Positions 34,723 through 43,302 are shown, counted from the stretch's first letter. The stretch is DNA of 53,108 nucleotides from Sphingobium wenxiniae (GCF_007830065.1 NZ_VLKK01000018.1:1-53108), one strand, 5' to 3'. The notes: generated by a model not told the origin, from the letters alone. Numbers and translations are program-made.

Positions 34723-35351
34723 CGCGCCTCATCGGCATATATGGCGCCGGCGGATGCGGCCGCGGCATCATGCCGCTCGCGCGGTCCATGCCGCTCGCCA
34801 GGGATGCCCGGCTCGTATTCATCGACGATGGCGCAGGCCATGGCCATATCAATGGCCAGGAGGTTATGTCGTTCGACCGCTTCAGGGAAGAGGAAGCGAG
34901 CGAAAAGCATGTCGCCCTGGCCGTCGCCGGACCTGCAATTCGCGCGGCGATGGCGCGAAAATGCGATGAGACGGGTTTGCAGTTGCTGTCCGTCTGGGCC
35001 AAGGACACGATCATGATGGACGATGTCGAGATCGACGAAGGCGCGCTCGTTTCGCCCTATGTCACCTTTACCTCCAACATCAAGGTCGGCCGCTGCTTCC
35101 ATGCCAACCTCTATTCCTATGTCGAGCATGATTGCGTGATCGGCGATTATGTCACCTTTGCACCGGGTGTGCGCTGCAACGGCAATATTCGGATCGGCGA
35201 TCGCGCCTATATCGGGTCCGGCGCGGTCATTCGCCAGAATCTGACGATCGGCGCGGACGCGGTGGTCGGCATGGGGGCCGTCGTGACCAAGGATGTTCCT
35301 CCCGGTGTAACCGTGGTCGGCAACCCCGCCCACATTCTCGAGAAAAACTGA
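34719..35351 (+). CDS. pglD: Sugar O/N-acetyltransferase, PglD-like
   Basis: A 210-residue PglD-type acyltransferase. The N-terminal Rossmann-like part (about 1-85) starts RLIGIYGAGGCGRGIMPLAR and includes LVFIDDGAGHGHINGQEV. The left-handed beta-helix (about 95-205) shows hexapeptide repeats: VEIDEGALVSPYVTFTSNIK, CFHANLYSYVEHDCVIGDYV, TFAPGVRCNGNIRIGDRAYI, and then PPGVTVVGNPAHILEK. The histidine in YVEHDCVIGD is the expected general base. PglD acetylates the 4-amino group of UDP-bacillosamine. It starts at GTG 34719 overlapping the pglC-like stop, and the aminotransferase starts two bases after its stop. Confidence 0.92.
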   Translation: MTRLIGIYGAGGCGRGIMPLARSMPLARDARLVFIDDGAGHGHINGQEVMSFDRFREEEASEKHVALAVAGPAIRAAMARKCDETGLQLLSVWAKDTIMMDDVEIDEGALVSPYVTFTSNIKVGRCFHANLYSYVEHDCVIGDYVTFAPGVRCNGNIRIGDRAYIGSGAVIRQNLTIGADAVVGMGAVVTKDVPPGVTVVGNPAHILEKN

Positions 35352-35352
35352 C

Positions 35353-36597
35353 ATGCTGAACACAAATTTCGCGCCTTGGCCCAGTTTCACGCAGGAAGAA
35401 GCGGACGCCGTTTCCGCCGTCCTGCTCTCCAACCGCGTCAACTATTGGACCGGCGAGGAATGCCGCGCCTTCGAGCGGGAGTTCGCCGCCTGGTCGGAAA
35501 GCGATCATGCCATCGCCGTCGCCAACGGCACGGTCGCGCTCGATCTGGCGCTCCAGGGTCTTGGCATCGGCAGCGCCAATGGCGGCAGCGCGCAGGATGA
35601 GGTGATCGTCACGCCGCGCACCTTCATCGCATCGATTTCCTGCGTCGCCAATGCCGGCGCCAAGCCGGTCTTCGCCGATGTCGATCGTGCCAGCGGCAAT
35701 ATTTCCGCCGACACCTGTCGAGCCGTCCTGACCCCGCAGACCAAGGCGATCATCGCGGTGCATCTGTCAGGCTGGCCGTGCGACATGGACCCGATCATGG
35801 ACCTCGCCGCCGCGAATGGCATCAAGGTGATCGAGGATTGCGCGCAGGCGCATGGCGCGCGCTACAAGGGGCGCAGCGTCGGGTCGATCGGCGATGTCAG
35901 CGCCTGGTCCTTCTGCCAGGACAAGATCATGACCACCGGCGGCGAGGGCGGCATGGTGACGTGCAACGACCGCGCGCTCTGGTCGCGCATGTGGTCGTTC
36001 AAGGATCATGGCAAGAGCTGGGACGCGGTCTACGAACGCGCGCACCCGCCGGGTTTTCGCTGGCTGCACGAAAGCATCGGCACCAACTGGCGGATGCTGG
36101 AGATGCAGGCCGCGATCGGACGCATCCAGCTCCGCCGCATGGCCGAGTGGACGCGCGCGCGGACGGAGAATGCGACGATCCTGCAAGAGGCGCTGACGCC
36201 CTTTGCCGGGGAGGAAGGGGTCCTGCGCCTCCATGGCCCGCTCGGCCAGGACGAAAGCTGGCGGCAAGGGTCGGTCCATGCTTTCTACAAATATTATGCC
36301 TATGTGCGGCCGGAAAATCTGGCCCCCGGCTGGTCGCGCGACCGGATCGTCGATGCAATGGGCCAGCAGGACATTCCCTGTTTTCAAGGCTCCTGTTCGG
36401 AAGTCTATCTCGAAAAGGCGTTCGACGGCACCGGCTGGCGGCCCGAGGCGCCCTTGCCGGTCACACAGGAACTGGGCGGGACCAGCCTCATGTTTCTCGT
36501 CCATCCGAGCCTGTCCGCGAACGACATGGCGCGCGTTTCGCAGGCCATAGACGACGTGATGAAGGACGCGATGCGCACAGAGGAAGCGCTGTCCTAA
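35353..36597 (+). CDS. pglE: DegT/DnrJ/EryC1/StrS aminotransferase, PglE-like
   Basis: A 414-residue PLP-dependent sugar aminotransferase. Substrate loop NYWTGEECRAFEREFAAW, cofactor site AIAVANGTVALDLALQGLG, KVIEDCAQAHGARYKGRSVG, and the catalytic lysine likely in FCQDKIMTTGGEGGMVTCND (near 193). ESIGTNWRMLEMQAAIGRIQ follows as usual. The DK-containing FCQDKIMTTGGEGG form, rather than FxxxKxxxxGxGG with histidine, is typical of PglE/WecE-like relatives. It would aminate the 4-keto product of the PglF-like dehydratase. Stop TAA directly abuts the next ATG. The three genes 34120-36597 form a tight unit. Confidence 0.93.
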   Translation: MLNTNFAPWPSFTQEEADAVSAVLLSNRVNYWTGEECRAFEREFAAWSESDHAIAVANGTVALDLALQGLGIGSANGGSAQDEVIVTPRTFIASISCVANAGAKPVFADVDRASGNISADTCRAVLTPQTKAIIAVHLSGWPCDMDPIMDLAAANGIKVIEDCAQAHGARYKGRSVGSIGDVSAWSFCQDKIMTTGGEGGMVTCNDRALWSRMWSFKDHGKSWDAVYERAHPPGFRWLHESIGTNWRMLEMQAAIGRIQLRRMAEWTRARTENATILQEALTPFAGEEGVLRLHGPLGQDESWRQGSVHAFYKYYAYVRPENLAPGWSRDRIVDAMGQQDIPCFQGSCSEVYLEKAFDGTGWRPEAPLPVTQELGGTSLMFLVHPSLSANDMARVSQAIDDVMKDAMRTEEALS

Positions 36598-37953
36598 ATG
36601 CCTGCCCGCGCCGTCCTCACCCATCGCTGGAATCCCGCTCTGACGCTGTTCCTTCTGCTGCTGGGGGCGCTCTGGATGGCGGGCGGCGCGTCACATGCCG
36701 ACGTCACCGGGCAGGTGGTGACGCGGGGCGCCGCATGGTCGCTCCTCGTGCTGGCGATCCTGCTCGGCGTGCGGCCGGTCGTCGCGGGGGCACGGCCTGT
36801 GTTCTGGCTGCTGCTGGCGACGGTGCTGCTCGTGCTGCTGCAGCTTGTACCGCTGCCTCCCAACATCTGGACAGCATTGCCGGGCCGGGATGCGCTGCTC
36901 GGCGCGTCACCTGACGAGGCGATATGGCGGCCTTGGGCGATCGTCCCTTCGGCGACGGCCAATGCTGCCTCCTCGCTGATCGTGCCGGTCGTGACGTTCA
37001 TGCTCATGAGCGCCTTGCGCGATGAGGAGAAACCATGGCTGCCGACGATCCTGCTCGGCGTCATTTTCTGCGCGATGCTGGTCGGCTTGCTGCAATTTTC
37101 CAGCTTCGGCATCGACAACCCATTCATCAATGACTCGGCGGGCGCGGTCGGCGGGACATTTGCCAACCGCAATCATTTCGCGCTGTTGCTCGCCATGGGG
37201 TGCCTGATCACGCCCGTCTGGGCCTTTGCCGGAAAGCGGAGCGCGGGATGGCGTGCGCCGGTCGCGCTGGGGCTGATCACGCTGTTTGCGCTCACTATCC
37301 TGGCGACCGGATCGCGCGCCGGCCTATTGACCGGCCTGCTGGCGCTGGCGCTGGGCCTGGCCTTGTGCTGGCACGATGTCGGCCATGCCCTGCGTGGAGC
37401 GCCGCGCTGGGTGTTCCCGGCGCTGATCGCGGCGATCGTCGGCGTCGTCGCTCTGTTCGTCCTGGTCAGCATCGCCGCCGACAGGGCGGAATCCGTGCGC
37501 CGCGCGTTTGAAATCGATGCCGGCCAGGACATGCGCACGCGCGGTCTGCCGACGGTTCTGGCGATGATCGCCGCCTATTTTCCCGCCGGATCGGGGTTCG
37601 GCGGCTTCGATCCGATCTTCCGCCTGCATGAGCCGTTCGCCCTGCTCAAGCCCACCTATTTCAATCATGCCCATAATGATTTTCTGGAAGTGGTGCTCGA
37701 TGGCGGCCTGCCCGCGCTGCTGCTCCTGATCGTCGCGATCGGCTGGTATGCGATAGCCAGCGTCCGCGCCTGGCGGGCGAGCGGACGACACGCGGTCCTG
37801 CCCAAGCTCGGATCGGCCATGTTGCTTCTCGTTCTCGTCGCCAGCGTCTTCGACTATCCGGCGCGCACACCGATGATCATGGCAATGATCGTCATCGCCG
37901 CTTCTTGGCTCTGCCAAAATAGGACAGTCGGCGTTAGGGCCGCCTTTACCTGA
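36598..37953 (+). CDS. O-antigen ligase/polymerase family membrane protein (Wzy_C)
   Basis: A 451-residue polytopic protein with about 11-12 hydrophobic segments. The Wzy_C/WaaL-family core is visible as GGTFANRNHFALLLAMGCLI near 181-200, ALTILATGSRAGLLTGLLAL near 232-250, and the periplasmic loop ending with HAHNDFLEVVLDGGLPALLL near 358-377. NRNHFA and the HAHNDFLE histidines are characteristic of this family, which either ligates or polymerises undecaprenyl-linked glycans. With a separate Wzy-like protein at 28773-30173, the division of labour is unclear: this one may be the polymerase for a second chain or a ligase. It begins directly at the stop of the aminotransferase gene. Confidence 0.85.
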   Translation: MPARAVLTHRWNPALTLFLLLLGALWMAGGASHADVTGQVVTRGAAWSLLVLAILLGVRPVVAGARPVFWLLLATVLLVLLQLVPLPPNIWTALPGRDALLGASPDEAIWRPWAIVPSATANAASSLIVPVVTFMLMSALRDEEKPWLPTILLGVIFCAMLVGLLQFSSFGIDNPFINDSAGAVGGTFANRNHFALLLAMGCLITPVWAFAGKRSAGWRAPVALGLITLFALTILATGSRAGLLTGLLALALGLALCWHDVGHALRGAPRWVFPALIAAIVGVVALFVLVSIAADRAESVRRAFEIDAGQDMRTRGLPTVLAMIAAYFPAGSGFGGFDPIFRLHEPFALLKPTYFNHAHNDFLEVVLDGGLPALLLLIVAIGWYAIASVRAWRASGRHAVLPKLGSAMLLLVLVASVFDYPARTPMIMAMIVIAASWLCQNRTVGVRAAFT

Positions 37954-37996
37954 TTGCGATCAGCATCTAAGGCGAAATTCTCTTCAGCGGGAAGAT

Positions 37997-38716
37997 ATGG
38001 GGCGCATGCGCAAAATTCTTGTTTCGATCATGCTCGCGGCCGGTCTTGTCGGCTGCGCGGGCACACCGCCGCCCCAGTCCAGCGCGCAACTGACCGTCAT
38101 TCCCGACAGCCAGGGCCTGCCCGCACCCAGCCGGGGCGATCTCGCCGCGGCCGACCGGCCTGCGCTGATCGGTCCGCTCGACACGATCAACGTCGATATC
38201 TTCAACGTGCCCGAACTCAGCCGCGAAATGCAGGTGGACGCGAGCGGACGGATTTCGATGCCGCTCATCGGCACCGTCGATGCGCGCAACAAGACCGCTG
38301 ACGAACTGGCCCGCACCATCGAGGATTCATTGCAGGGGCGGTATGTTCGCAACCCGCAGGTGACGATCAATATCAAAAGCTCGGTCAGCCAGGTCGTGAC
38401 CGTCGATGGCGAAGTGAAGGAGCCTGGCCTCTACCCGGTGACCAACCAGATGACGCTGATGCGCGTCATCGCCTCGGCCAAGGGCCTGTCGGAATTCGCC
38501 AAGCAGGAACAGGTCGTGATCCTGCGCACCGTCGACAATCAGCGGATGGCGGGTCTTTACGACATCGGTGCGATCCGGCGTGGCGCCTACGCCGACCCGG
38601 CAGTCTACGCCAATGATGTCGTCATCGTCGGAGATTCCCCGCAACGTCGCCTCTTCCGCGATGTCGTTTCTCTAGCACCTCTACTCGCGGCGCCCCTTGT
38701 CGCGGTCCTGCGTTAA
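37997..38716 (+). CDS. wza: Polysaccharide export outer-membrane lipoprotein, Wza-like
   Basis: A 239-residue lipoprotein. Signal with lipobox AAGLVGC (Cys at about 22), start ATG 37997 with a second ATG at 38006 also possible and AGCGGGAAG before it. The Poly_export domain (about 58-140) contains IGPLDTINVDIFNVPELSRE, VDASGRISMPLIGTVDARNK and YVRNPQVTINIKSSVSQVVT; one SLBB repeat follows (VDGEVKEPGLYPVTNQMTLM). Shorter than E. coli Wza (about 380): it has one SLBB domain and ends with a hydrophobic stretch SLAPLLAAPLVAVL, so the C-terminal helix that spans the outer membrane may be this segment. Pairs with the wzc gene 13 bases downstream. Confidence 0.92.
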   Translation: MGRMRKILVSIMLAAGLVGCAGTPPPQSSAQLTVIPDSQGLPAPSRGDLAAADRPALIGPLDTINVDIFNVPELSREMQVDASGRISMPLIGTVDARNKTADELARTIEDSLQGRYVRNPQVTINIKSSVSQVVTVDGEVKEPGLYPVTNQMTLMRVIASAKGLSEFAKQEQVVILRTVDNQRMAGLYDIGAIRRGAYADPAVYANDVVIVGDSPQRRLFRDVVSLAPLLAAPLVAVLR

Positions 38717-38729
38717 GGGTTGCTGTTCC

Positions 38730-40934
38730 ATGAATAATATCGGTTTGAATTCTGACAGCTATTTCACCCAGCATACATTTTTGCAGACACATCTGGATAA
38801 TGCACGATCTCCTATATTACGCCAATATCTGCGTATCGCGATGCGTTGGCGTTACGTTATCTTGGGTGCCGTGGCGGTTTGTTTCCTGATCGGACTCATC
38901 GCGACTTTGTTAACGACACCGCAATATACAGCCTCTTCGACAATCGAAATCTCCCGTGAATCTGACAAGGTCACGGATTTTCAGGGAGTCGAGCGCGAGG
39001 CTAGCATTGCTGACCAGGAATTTTACCAGACGCAATATGGCTTGTTGAAATCGCGGGCACTTTCCGAACGCGTGGCGACGCAACTTCAATTGGCAGAATC
39101 CCTAAGCTTTTTTGAAATGTTCGACATTAAAAGTAGCGATGCTGCTTTTAAATTAGAAAATGGCCGTTATCCCGCTTCCGGCCGCGCCATACGTCAACGT
39201 ATTGCCGGAGACATTCTACGCAAACATTTGAGTATTAACCCGACGCGCATGTCGCGCCTGGTAGAGATTAATTTTACCAGCCCAGACCCAAACTTCTCGG
39301 CCCAAGTCACCAATAGATGGGCTGTGAATTTCATCCAAACTAATCTGGAGCGAAAAGTCCAAGCGACCTCCTATGGCCGCAATCTTCTCCAAAGCCAGCT
39401 TACCCAACTAAAAAAGCGGCTGGATGAATCGCAGCGGCAGTTAGTGAATTACGCTTCGTCCGCCCGGATCATCAACCTCCCCGCGCAATCGGGCAACGGC
39501 CAGTCCAGTTCGGAGCGCTCGATCGTCGTCGATGATCTGGCCGCGCTCAACGCCGCTCTGGCGCAGGCGACCGCGGGCCGTATCGAAGCCCAGGCGCGCT
39601 ATCAACAAAACGGACGCGCGGGCGCCTCAGCGGAAGCGTTGAGCAATTCGGCGATCAACAGCTTGCGCCAGCGGCGTGCAGAACTCGCGGCTGAGTACCG
39701 CCGGCTGATGACGCAGTTCGAACCGGGCTATCCTGCCGCTCAAGCGATCCAGGTGCAGATCACCCAGCTCGACCGCAGCATCGCCAGCGAAGAAGGCCGC
39801 GTGACCTCGTCTCTCCAAGCTGACTATCGCCGAACGCAGGAGCAGGAACAGGCGCTCCAGGCGAAGGTCGAGCAGCTTAAGGGCGATTATCTCGATCTGC
39901 GTCGCCGCAGCATCCAATATAATATCTACCAGCAGGAAGTGGATACCAACCAGGCGCTCTATGACGGCCTGCTCCAGCGCTTCAAGGAAATCGGCATCGC
40001 CGGCGGGGTCGGCGTCAACAATATCTCGATCGTCGATCCGGCGCAGGCGCCCAGAGCGCCTTCAAGCCCCAAGTTGCTGATCAATCTCGCCATCGCCATA
40101 TTGGCGGGCTTGGGTATCGGCGCAGCGCTGGCTTTTGGTCTCGAACAGATCGACGAGGGCATCACCGACCCGGCGGAAGCCAAGCGCGAGCTTGGCCTGC
40201 CGCTGCTCGGTTCGATCCCCAAGATCGACGAAGCGCCCAAGGATATCCTGCTCGACCGCAAGTCCGATCTGGTCGACGCCTATCTCACGGTGCAGACCAA
40301 TCTCGCCTTCTCGACCGAACATGGCGTGCCGCGCTCCTTCTCCGTCACCTCGACGCGACCGAGCGAAGGCAAATCGACCACCTGTCTCGCGCTTGCCACG
40401 ACATTGGCGCGCGGCGGCAAGCGGATCATCCTCATTGATGGTGACATGCGCAATCCGTCGATCCATCATCTGGGCGGTGTCCAGCACGATCGGGGCCTCA
40501 GCAACTATCTGACCGGCGAAGACAATATCGACAGCCTGACCTTCCCCATGGCGGATCTGGGCTTCACCGCCATGTCGGCAGGGCCGCTGCCGCCCAATGC
40601 GGCGGAACTGTTGACCAGCAATCGCCTGTCGCAGCTCATCGCGCAGCTGCTCGAGAGCTACGACCATGTCATCATCGACTCCCCGCCGGTCATGGGCCTC
40701 GCCGACGCGCCGCTCATCGCCGCTAAGGTCGAGGGCGTCGTCTATGCCGTTGAATCGCATGGCATCCGCACCGGCCTGGTGAAGGAAGCGCTCGGCCGTC
40801 TCATCACTGCCAATGTCCGCATCATCGGTAGCGTGCTCACCAAGTTCGACGCCAAAAAGGCCCATTATGGCTATGGCTATGGCTATGAATATGGCTACCG
40901 CTATGGCCGCAAGGTAGAGCCCGACGCCGCCTGA
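38730..40934 (+). CDS. wzc: Wzc-type chain-length protein / BY-kinase
   Basis: A 734-residue Wzz-kinase fusion. Membrane helix 1 near 44-64 (YVILGAVAVCFLIGLIATLL), Wzz periplasmic domain with long coiled-coil (about 180-430), membrane helix 2 near 452-475 (LLINLAIAILAGLGIGAALA), then the kinase. Walker A RPSEGKSTTCLALATTLARG near 549, Walker A' with IILIDGDMRNPSIHHLGG, and Walker B VIIDSPPVMGLADAPL. The tail carries seven tyrosines alternating mostly with glycine, the autophosphorylation cluster. ATG 38730 is used rather than the upstream TTG-like start inside wza. GC content differs across the gene: about 42% at 39121-39180 and about 75% at 39541-39600 by hand count, with the step near 39450. 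No Wzb phosphatase gene is present here. Confidence 0.94.
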   Translation: MNNIGLNSDSYFTQHTFLQTHLDNARSPILRQYLRIAMRWRYVILGAVAVCFLIGLIATLLTTPQYTASSTIEISRESDKVTDFQGVEREASIADQEFYQTQYGLLKSRALSERVATQLQLAESLSFFEMFDIKSSDAAFKLENGRYPASGRAIRQRIAGDILRKHLSINPTRMSRLVEINFTSPDPNFSAQVTNRWAVNFIQTNLERKVQATSYGRNLLQSQLTQLKKRLDESQRQLVNYASSARIINLPAQSGNGQSSSERSIVVDDLAALNAALAQATAGRIEAQARYQQNGRAGASAEALSNSAINSLRQRRAELAAEYRRLMTQFEPGYPAAQAIQVQITQLDRSIASEEGRVTSSLQADYRRTQEQEQALQAKVEQLKGDYLDLRRRSIQYNIYQQEVDTNQALYDGLLQRFKEIGIAGGVGVNNISIVDPAQAPRAPSSPKLLINLAIAILAGLGIGAALAFGLEQIDEGITDPAEAKRELGLPLLGSIPKIDEAPKDILLDRKSDLVDAYLTVQTNLAFSTEHGVPRSFSVTSTRPSEGKSTTCLALATTLARGGKRIILIDGDMRNPSIHHLGGVQHDRGLSNYLTGEDNIDSLTFPMADLGFTAMSAGPLPPNAAELLTSNRLSQLIAQLLESYDHVIIDSPPVMGLADAPLIAAKVEGVVYAVESHGIRTGLVKEALGRLITANVRIIGSVLTKFDAKKAHYGYGYGYEYGYRYGRKVEPDAA

Positions 40935-42190
40935 TGAAGGAACAGGGCTCCCGGCAACGGCGCTCGCCGCAGGAATGGGGCGTTCGTCTGGTTCTGGCCG
41001 GGGTGGTCGGCTGGATCGGCTATCTCTCGGTCATGCAGTCGGTGGCGCTGGTACTGCCTGACAGCCGGATTGAAGAAGCCTATGCTTTGGCACCGAACAA
41101 TGGGCGCATCGCGGGGCGGTTGTCGCAGGCACTTTATCGCCCTGATGCGAGCGAAGCGGAGCGAACGCGTGCGGTAGCGATCGCGCGCGAGGCTCTGCGG
41201 CACGACCCGACCGCCGTCGAAGCCGTCGCGACGCTGGCCGCCGACGCTTTCGCGCGCGGCAATCAGGCAGGGGGCGAGCGCCTGCTCGCCTATTCGCAGA
41301 AGCTGTCACGGCGCGACCTGCGCACGCAATTGATGGCGATCGAACTCGCTGTCGCACAGGACGACATTGCCGGCGCGCTCCACCATTATGACATCGCGCT
41401 GCGCACCAAAAAGAACGCGCCCGAACTGCTTTTTCCAGTGCTGACCTCTGCGCTATCCGACCAGGCGATCCGCACGGAGATGGTCAAGACGCTCGGGAAA
41501 CAACCCAATTGGGGCACCGGCTTCATCGCCCATGCCGCACGCAGCGACGCAAATCCGGCAGCGAGCGCTGCTTTCTTCCGTGCCTTGCAGGCGGCCCGCG
41601 TGCCCGTGTCCGACGCCTCCAGCGTCGCGCTCCTCAACCGGCTTTTGGCAGCGAAGCTATTCGACGATGCCTGGGCCTATTATGCCGCCGCGCGTCCCGG
41701 CAGCGACCGGCGCCGGTCGCGCGATCCCGATTTTACGAACGCACTCGAGGCCCGTAGCGCCCTCGACTGGGTGGCCGTCAACGGCCTCGGCGTATCGACC
41801 GCGATCTTGCCCGATGCACGGAACGGACTGTTCGACTTCACCGTGTCGATGGGCAATGGCGGCACGCTGCTGCAGCAGCTTCATATGCTGCCTGCTGGTG
41901 ATTATGTGCTGGAAGGGCATAGTATGGGCATCGAGCAGCCCGCGCGCTCACGGCCCTATTGGACGCTGCGCTGCCAAACCGGCGGCGAGATCGGACGGGT
42001 GGAACTGCCCAATTCGTCGCAGGCGGGCGGGCGCTTCCAAGGGACCATAAGCGTCCCCACCGACTGCCCCGTGCAGATGCTGGCGCTGGTCGCGCGCTCG
42101 ACCGATGATATCGGCGGGGTGTCGGGGCAGATCGATCGCATCGCGATCCGCCCCGCGCGCGCTCAAGAATCTGCAAGGACGGCATCATGA
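40934..42190 (+). CDS. Membrane-anchored TPR-like protein of the polysaccharide operon
   Basis: A 418-residue protein, not recognised as a named family. One membrane helix at about 19-40 (VLAGVVGWIGYLSVMQSVAL) with the rest likely periplasmic. The region 48-260 is helical with repeated A-R-x-A-L patterns (AIAREALRHDPTAVEAVATL, ERLLAYSQKLSRRDLRTQLM), like degenerate TPRs. The C-terminal 130 residues look like a beta-sandwich (LFDFTVSMGNGGTLLQQLHM, YVLEGHSMGIEQPAR, WTLRCQTGGEIGRVELPNSS) with paired cysteines near 349 and 376. TPR proteins often tether Wzc/Wza or polymerase partners. The TGATG overlap with wzc and ATGA with the next gene imply the same operon and a role in export or assembly (inference). 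Confidence 0.72.
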   Translation: MKEQGSRQRRSPQEWGVRLVLAGVVGWIGYLSVMQSVALVLPDSRIEEAYALAPNNGRIAGRLSQALYRPDASEAERTRAVAIAREALRHDPTAVEAVATLAADAFARGNQAGGERLLAYSQKLSRRDLRTQLMAIELAVAQDDIAGALHHYDIALRTKKNAPELLFPVLTSALSDQAIRTEMVKTLGKQPNWGTGFIAHAARSDANPAASAAFFRALQAARVPVSDASSVALLNRLLAAKLFDDAWAYYAAARPGSDRRRSRDPDFTNALEARSALDWVAVNGLGVSTAILPDARNGLFDFTVSMGNGGTLLQQLHMLPAGDYVLEGHSMGIEQPARSRPYWTLRCQTGGEIGRVELPNSSQAGGRFQGTISVPTDCPVQMLALVARSTDDIGGVSGQIDRIAIRPARAQESARTAS

Positions 42191-42564
42191 GACTTTATCT
42201 GCGCAGCCTCGCCGCAGTCACCTTGCTGGTCCTAGCCTCCATCGCGCAGGCGCAGCAGACGATCCGCCCCGGCCAAGTCACCACATTGCCGATGGGTCAA
42301 ATGGAACAGAGCCAAGTAGCTCCGACGCAGGAGATAGCCCGCCCCGGCCAGATAGCGACATCGGCGGTGGGACAGATCGGGCAGCGCCAGAGCGCCGCAG
42401 CCATCGACACCGGACCGATGGGCCGCGTCAACAATCGGATCGCCAACCGGGTGCAGAACCGCATCCGCAATCGGATCGACCGTTCTTACGACCCGACTGC
42501 TAATACGACGTCCCCTTTCGAAGTCGCGGCAGAACAGACGACACGCGGTCAGCCGCCGCAGTAA
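42187..42564 (+). CDS. Secreted repeat-built protein at the end of the polysaccharide operon, unknown
   Basis: A 125-residue exported protein, not recognised. Signal peptide 1-22 (ending SIAQA). Residues 27-43 and 52-68 are two copies of one 17-residue unit: RPGQVTTLPMGQMEQSQ and RPGQIATSAVGQIGQRQ. Then a period-four block NRIANRVQNRIRNRI lies at about 83-97, which would place Arg on one side of a helix, and an unstructured tail. It is glutamine-rich and has no cysteine. It overlaps the preceding gene by ATGA and is the last polysaccharide gene before the Tn3 unit, six bases after its stop. A periplasmic helper that touches the acidic polymer through the arginine rows is one guess; no function is assigned. 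Confidence 0.75.
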   Translation: MRLYLRSLAAVTLLVLASIAQAQQTIRPGQVTTLPMGQMEQSQVAPTQEIARPGQIATSAVGQIGQRQSAAAIDTGPMGRVNNRIANRVQNRIRNRIDRSYDPTANTTSPFEVAAEQTTRGQPPQ

Positions 42565-42570
42565 AGGGCG

Positions 42571-43131
42571 TCACGCAGCCGCTCTTAAATATTGATAGAG
42601 CGTCTCCCGGCTAATTCCCATTTCCCGCGCGATGACGGATTTTTTCTCGCCCTCGCCCACGCGCCGCACCAGTTCGGCGACGCGCTCCTCCGACAGCATC
42701 TTCTTGCGTCCGCGATAGGCGCCGCGTTGTTTGGCGAAGGCGATGCCTTCGCGTTGGCGTTCGCGGATGAGAGCGCGTTCGAATTCGGCGAAGGCACCCA
42801 TGACCGAAAGCATGAGATTGGCCATCGGCGAATCCTCGCCGGTGAAGGCGAGGCTTTCTTTGACGAATTCGATGCGGATGCCTTGGCGGGTCAAGGACTG
42901 GACGAGCTTGCGCAGGTCGTCAAGGTTGCGGGCGAGGCGGTCCATGCTGTGGACGATGAGGGTGTCGCCTTCTCTAAGGAAAGAGAGCATTGATTCGAGT
43001 TGCGGGCGGCCGGTGTCCTTGCCGGAGGCGCGGTCGGTGAAGACCCTGTCGAGGGCGACGCCGTCCAACTGGCGGTCGACATTTTGTTCGAAGGCGCTGA
43101 CCCGGACATAGCCGATCCTTTGACCCTTCAT
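42571..43131 (-). CDS. tnpR: Serine resolvase/invertase (TnpR)
   Basis: A 186-residue serine recombinase, standard length for TnpR. Start RIGYVRVSAFEQNVDRQLDG; the catalytic serine lies in VRVS. Then VFTDRASGKDTGRPQLESML, DTLIVHSMDRLARNLDDLRK and the MANLMLSVMGAFAEFERALI region; a Hin-like helix-turn-helix closes the protein (KSVIAREMGISRETLYQYLR). TnpR resolves Tn3-type cointegrates at res. The presumed res region lies upstream at 43132-43302. Its stop is only six bases from the stop of the last polysaccharide gene, with no visible inverted repeat in between, so the transposon's left end seems to be lost or to lie elsewhere. Confidence 0.94.
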   Translation of the reverse strand: MKGQRIGYVRVSAFEQNVDRQLDGVALDRVFTDRASGKDTGRPQLESMLSFLREGDTLIVHSMDRLARNLDDLRKLVQSLTRQGIRIEFVKESLAFTGEDSPMANLMLSVMGAFAEFERALIRERQREGIAFAKQRGAYRGRKKMLSEERVAELVRRVGEGEKKSVIAREMGISRETLYQYLRAAA

Positions 43132-43302
43132 TTTGCCCCCCGATGGCCCGATCTGTCAGCTTGGGTTCTAAGAGGTTGATCGGCATCTGTCAATAAATGC
43201 GGAAATCGGCTCTTAACTGACATGTTTCGGTACAGCCGTCTGACGTCCGGTTAGACTATACTCCAAGCTGACATCACAAAATCAAATCCCTCAAAGATGG
43301 CG
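43132..43302. promoter_or_regulatory. Presumed res site and resolvase promoter region
   Basis: A 171-base space between divergently used tnpR (left) and the 3' end of merR. It is rich in TGTCA/TGACA-type half sites, for example TGTCA at 43188-43192 and TGACA at 43218-43222, framing 35 bases, plus CTGACG near 43240 and CTGACA near 43268. Serine resolvase sites have arms of this kind. Subsite limits were not fixed. Confidence 0.55.

Noticed and set aside
35778..36914. Open frame of 378 codons overlapping the aminotransferase
   Set aside because: Very rich in Arg, Gly and His, as expected of an out-of-frame reading of a GC-rich gene; the aminotransferase in the other frame is clearly real.
40062..40865. 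Antisense frame over wzc
   Set aside because: No motif; it is the complement of the conserved kinase domain.
40868..40915. Tandem TATGGC-like repeats
   Set aside because: They encode the alternating Tyr-Gly tail of Wzc, a known functional feature, and not an independent repeat.
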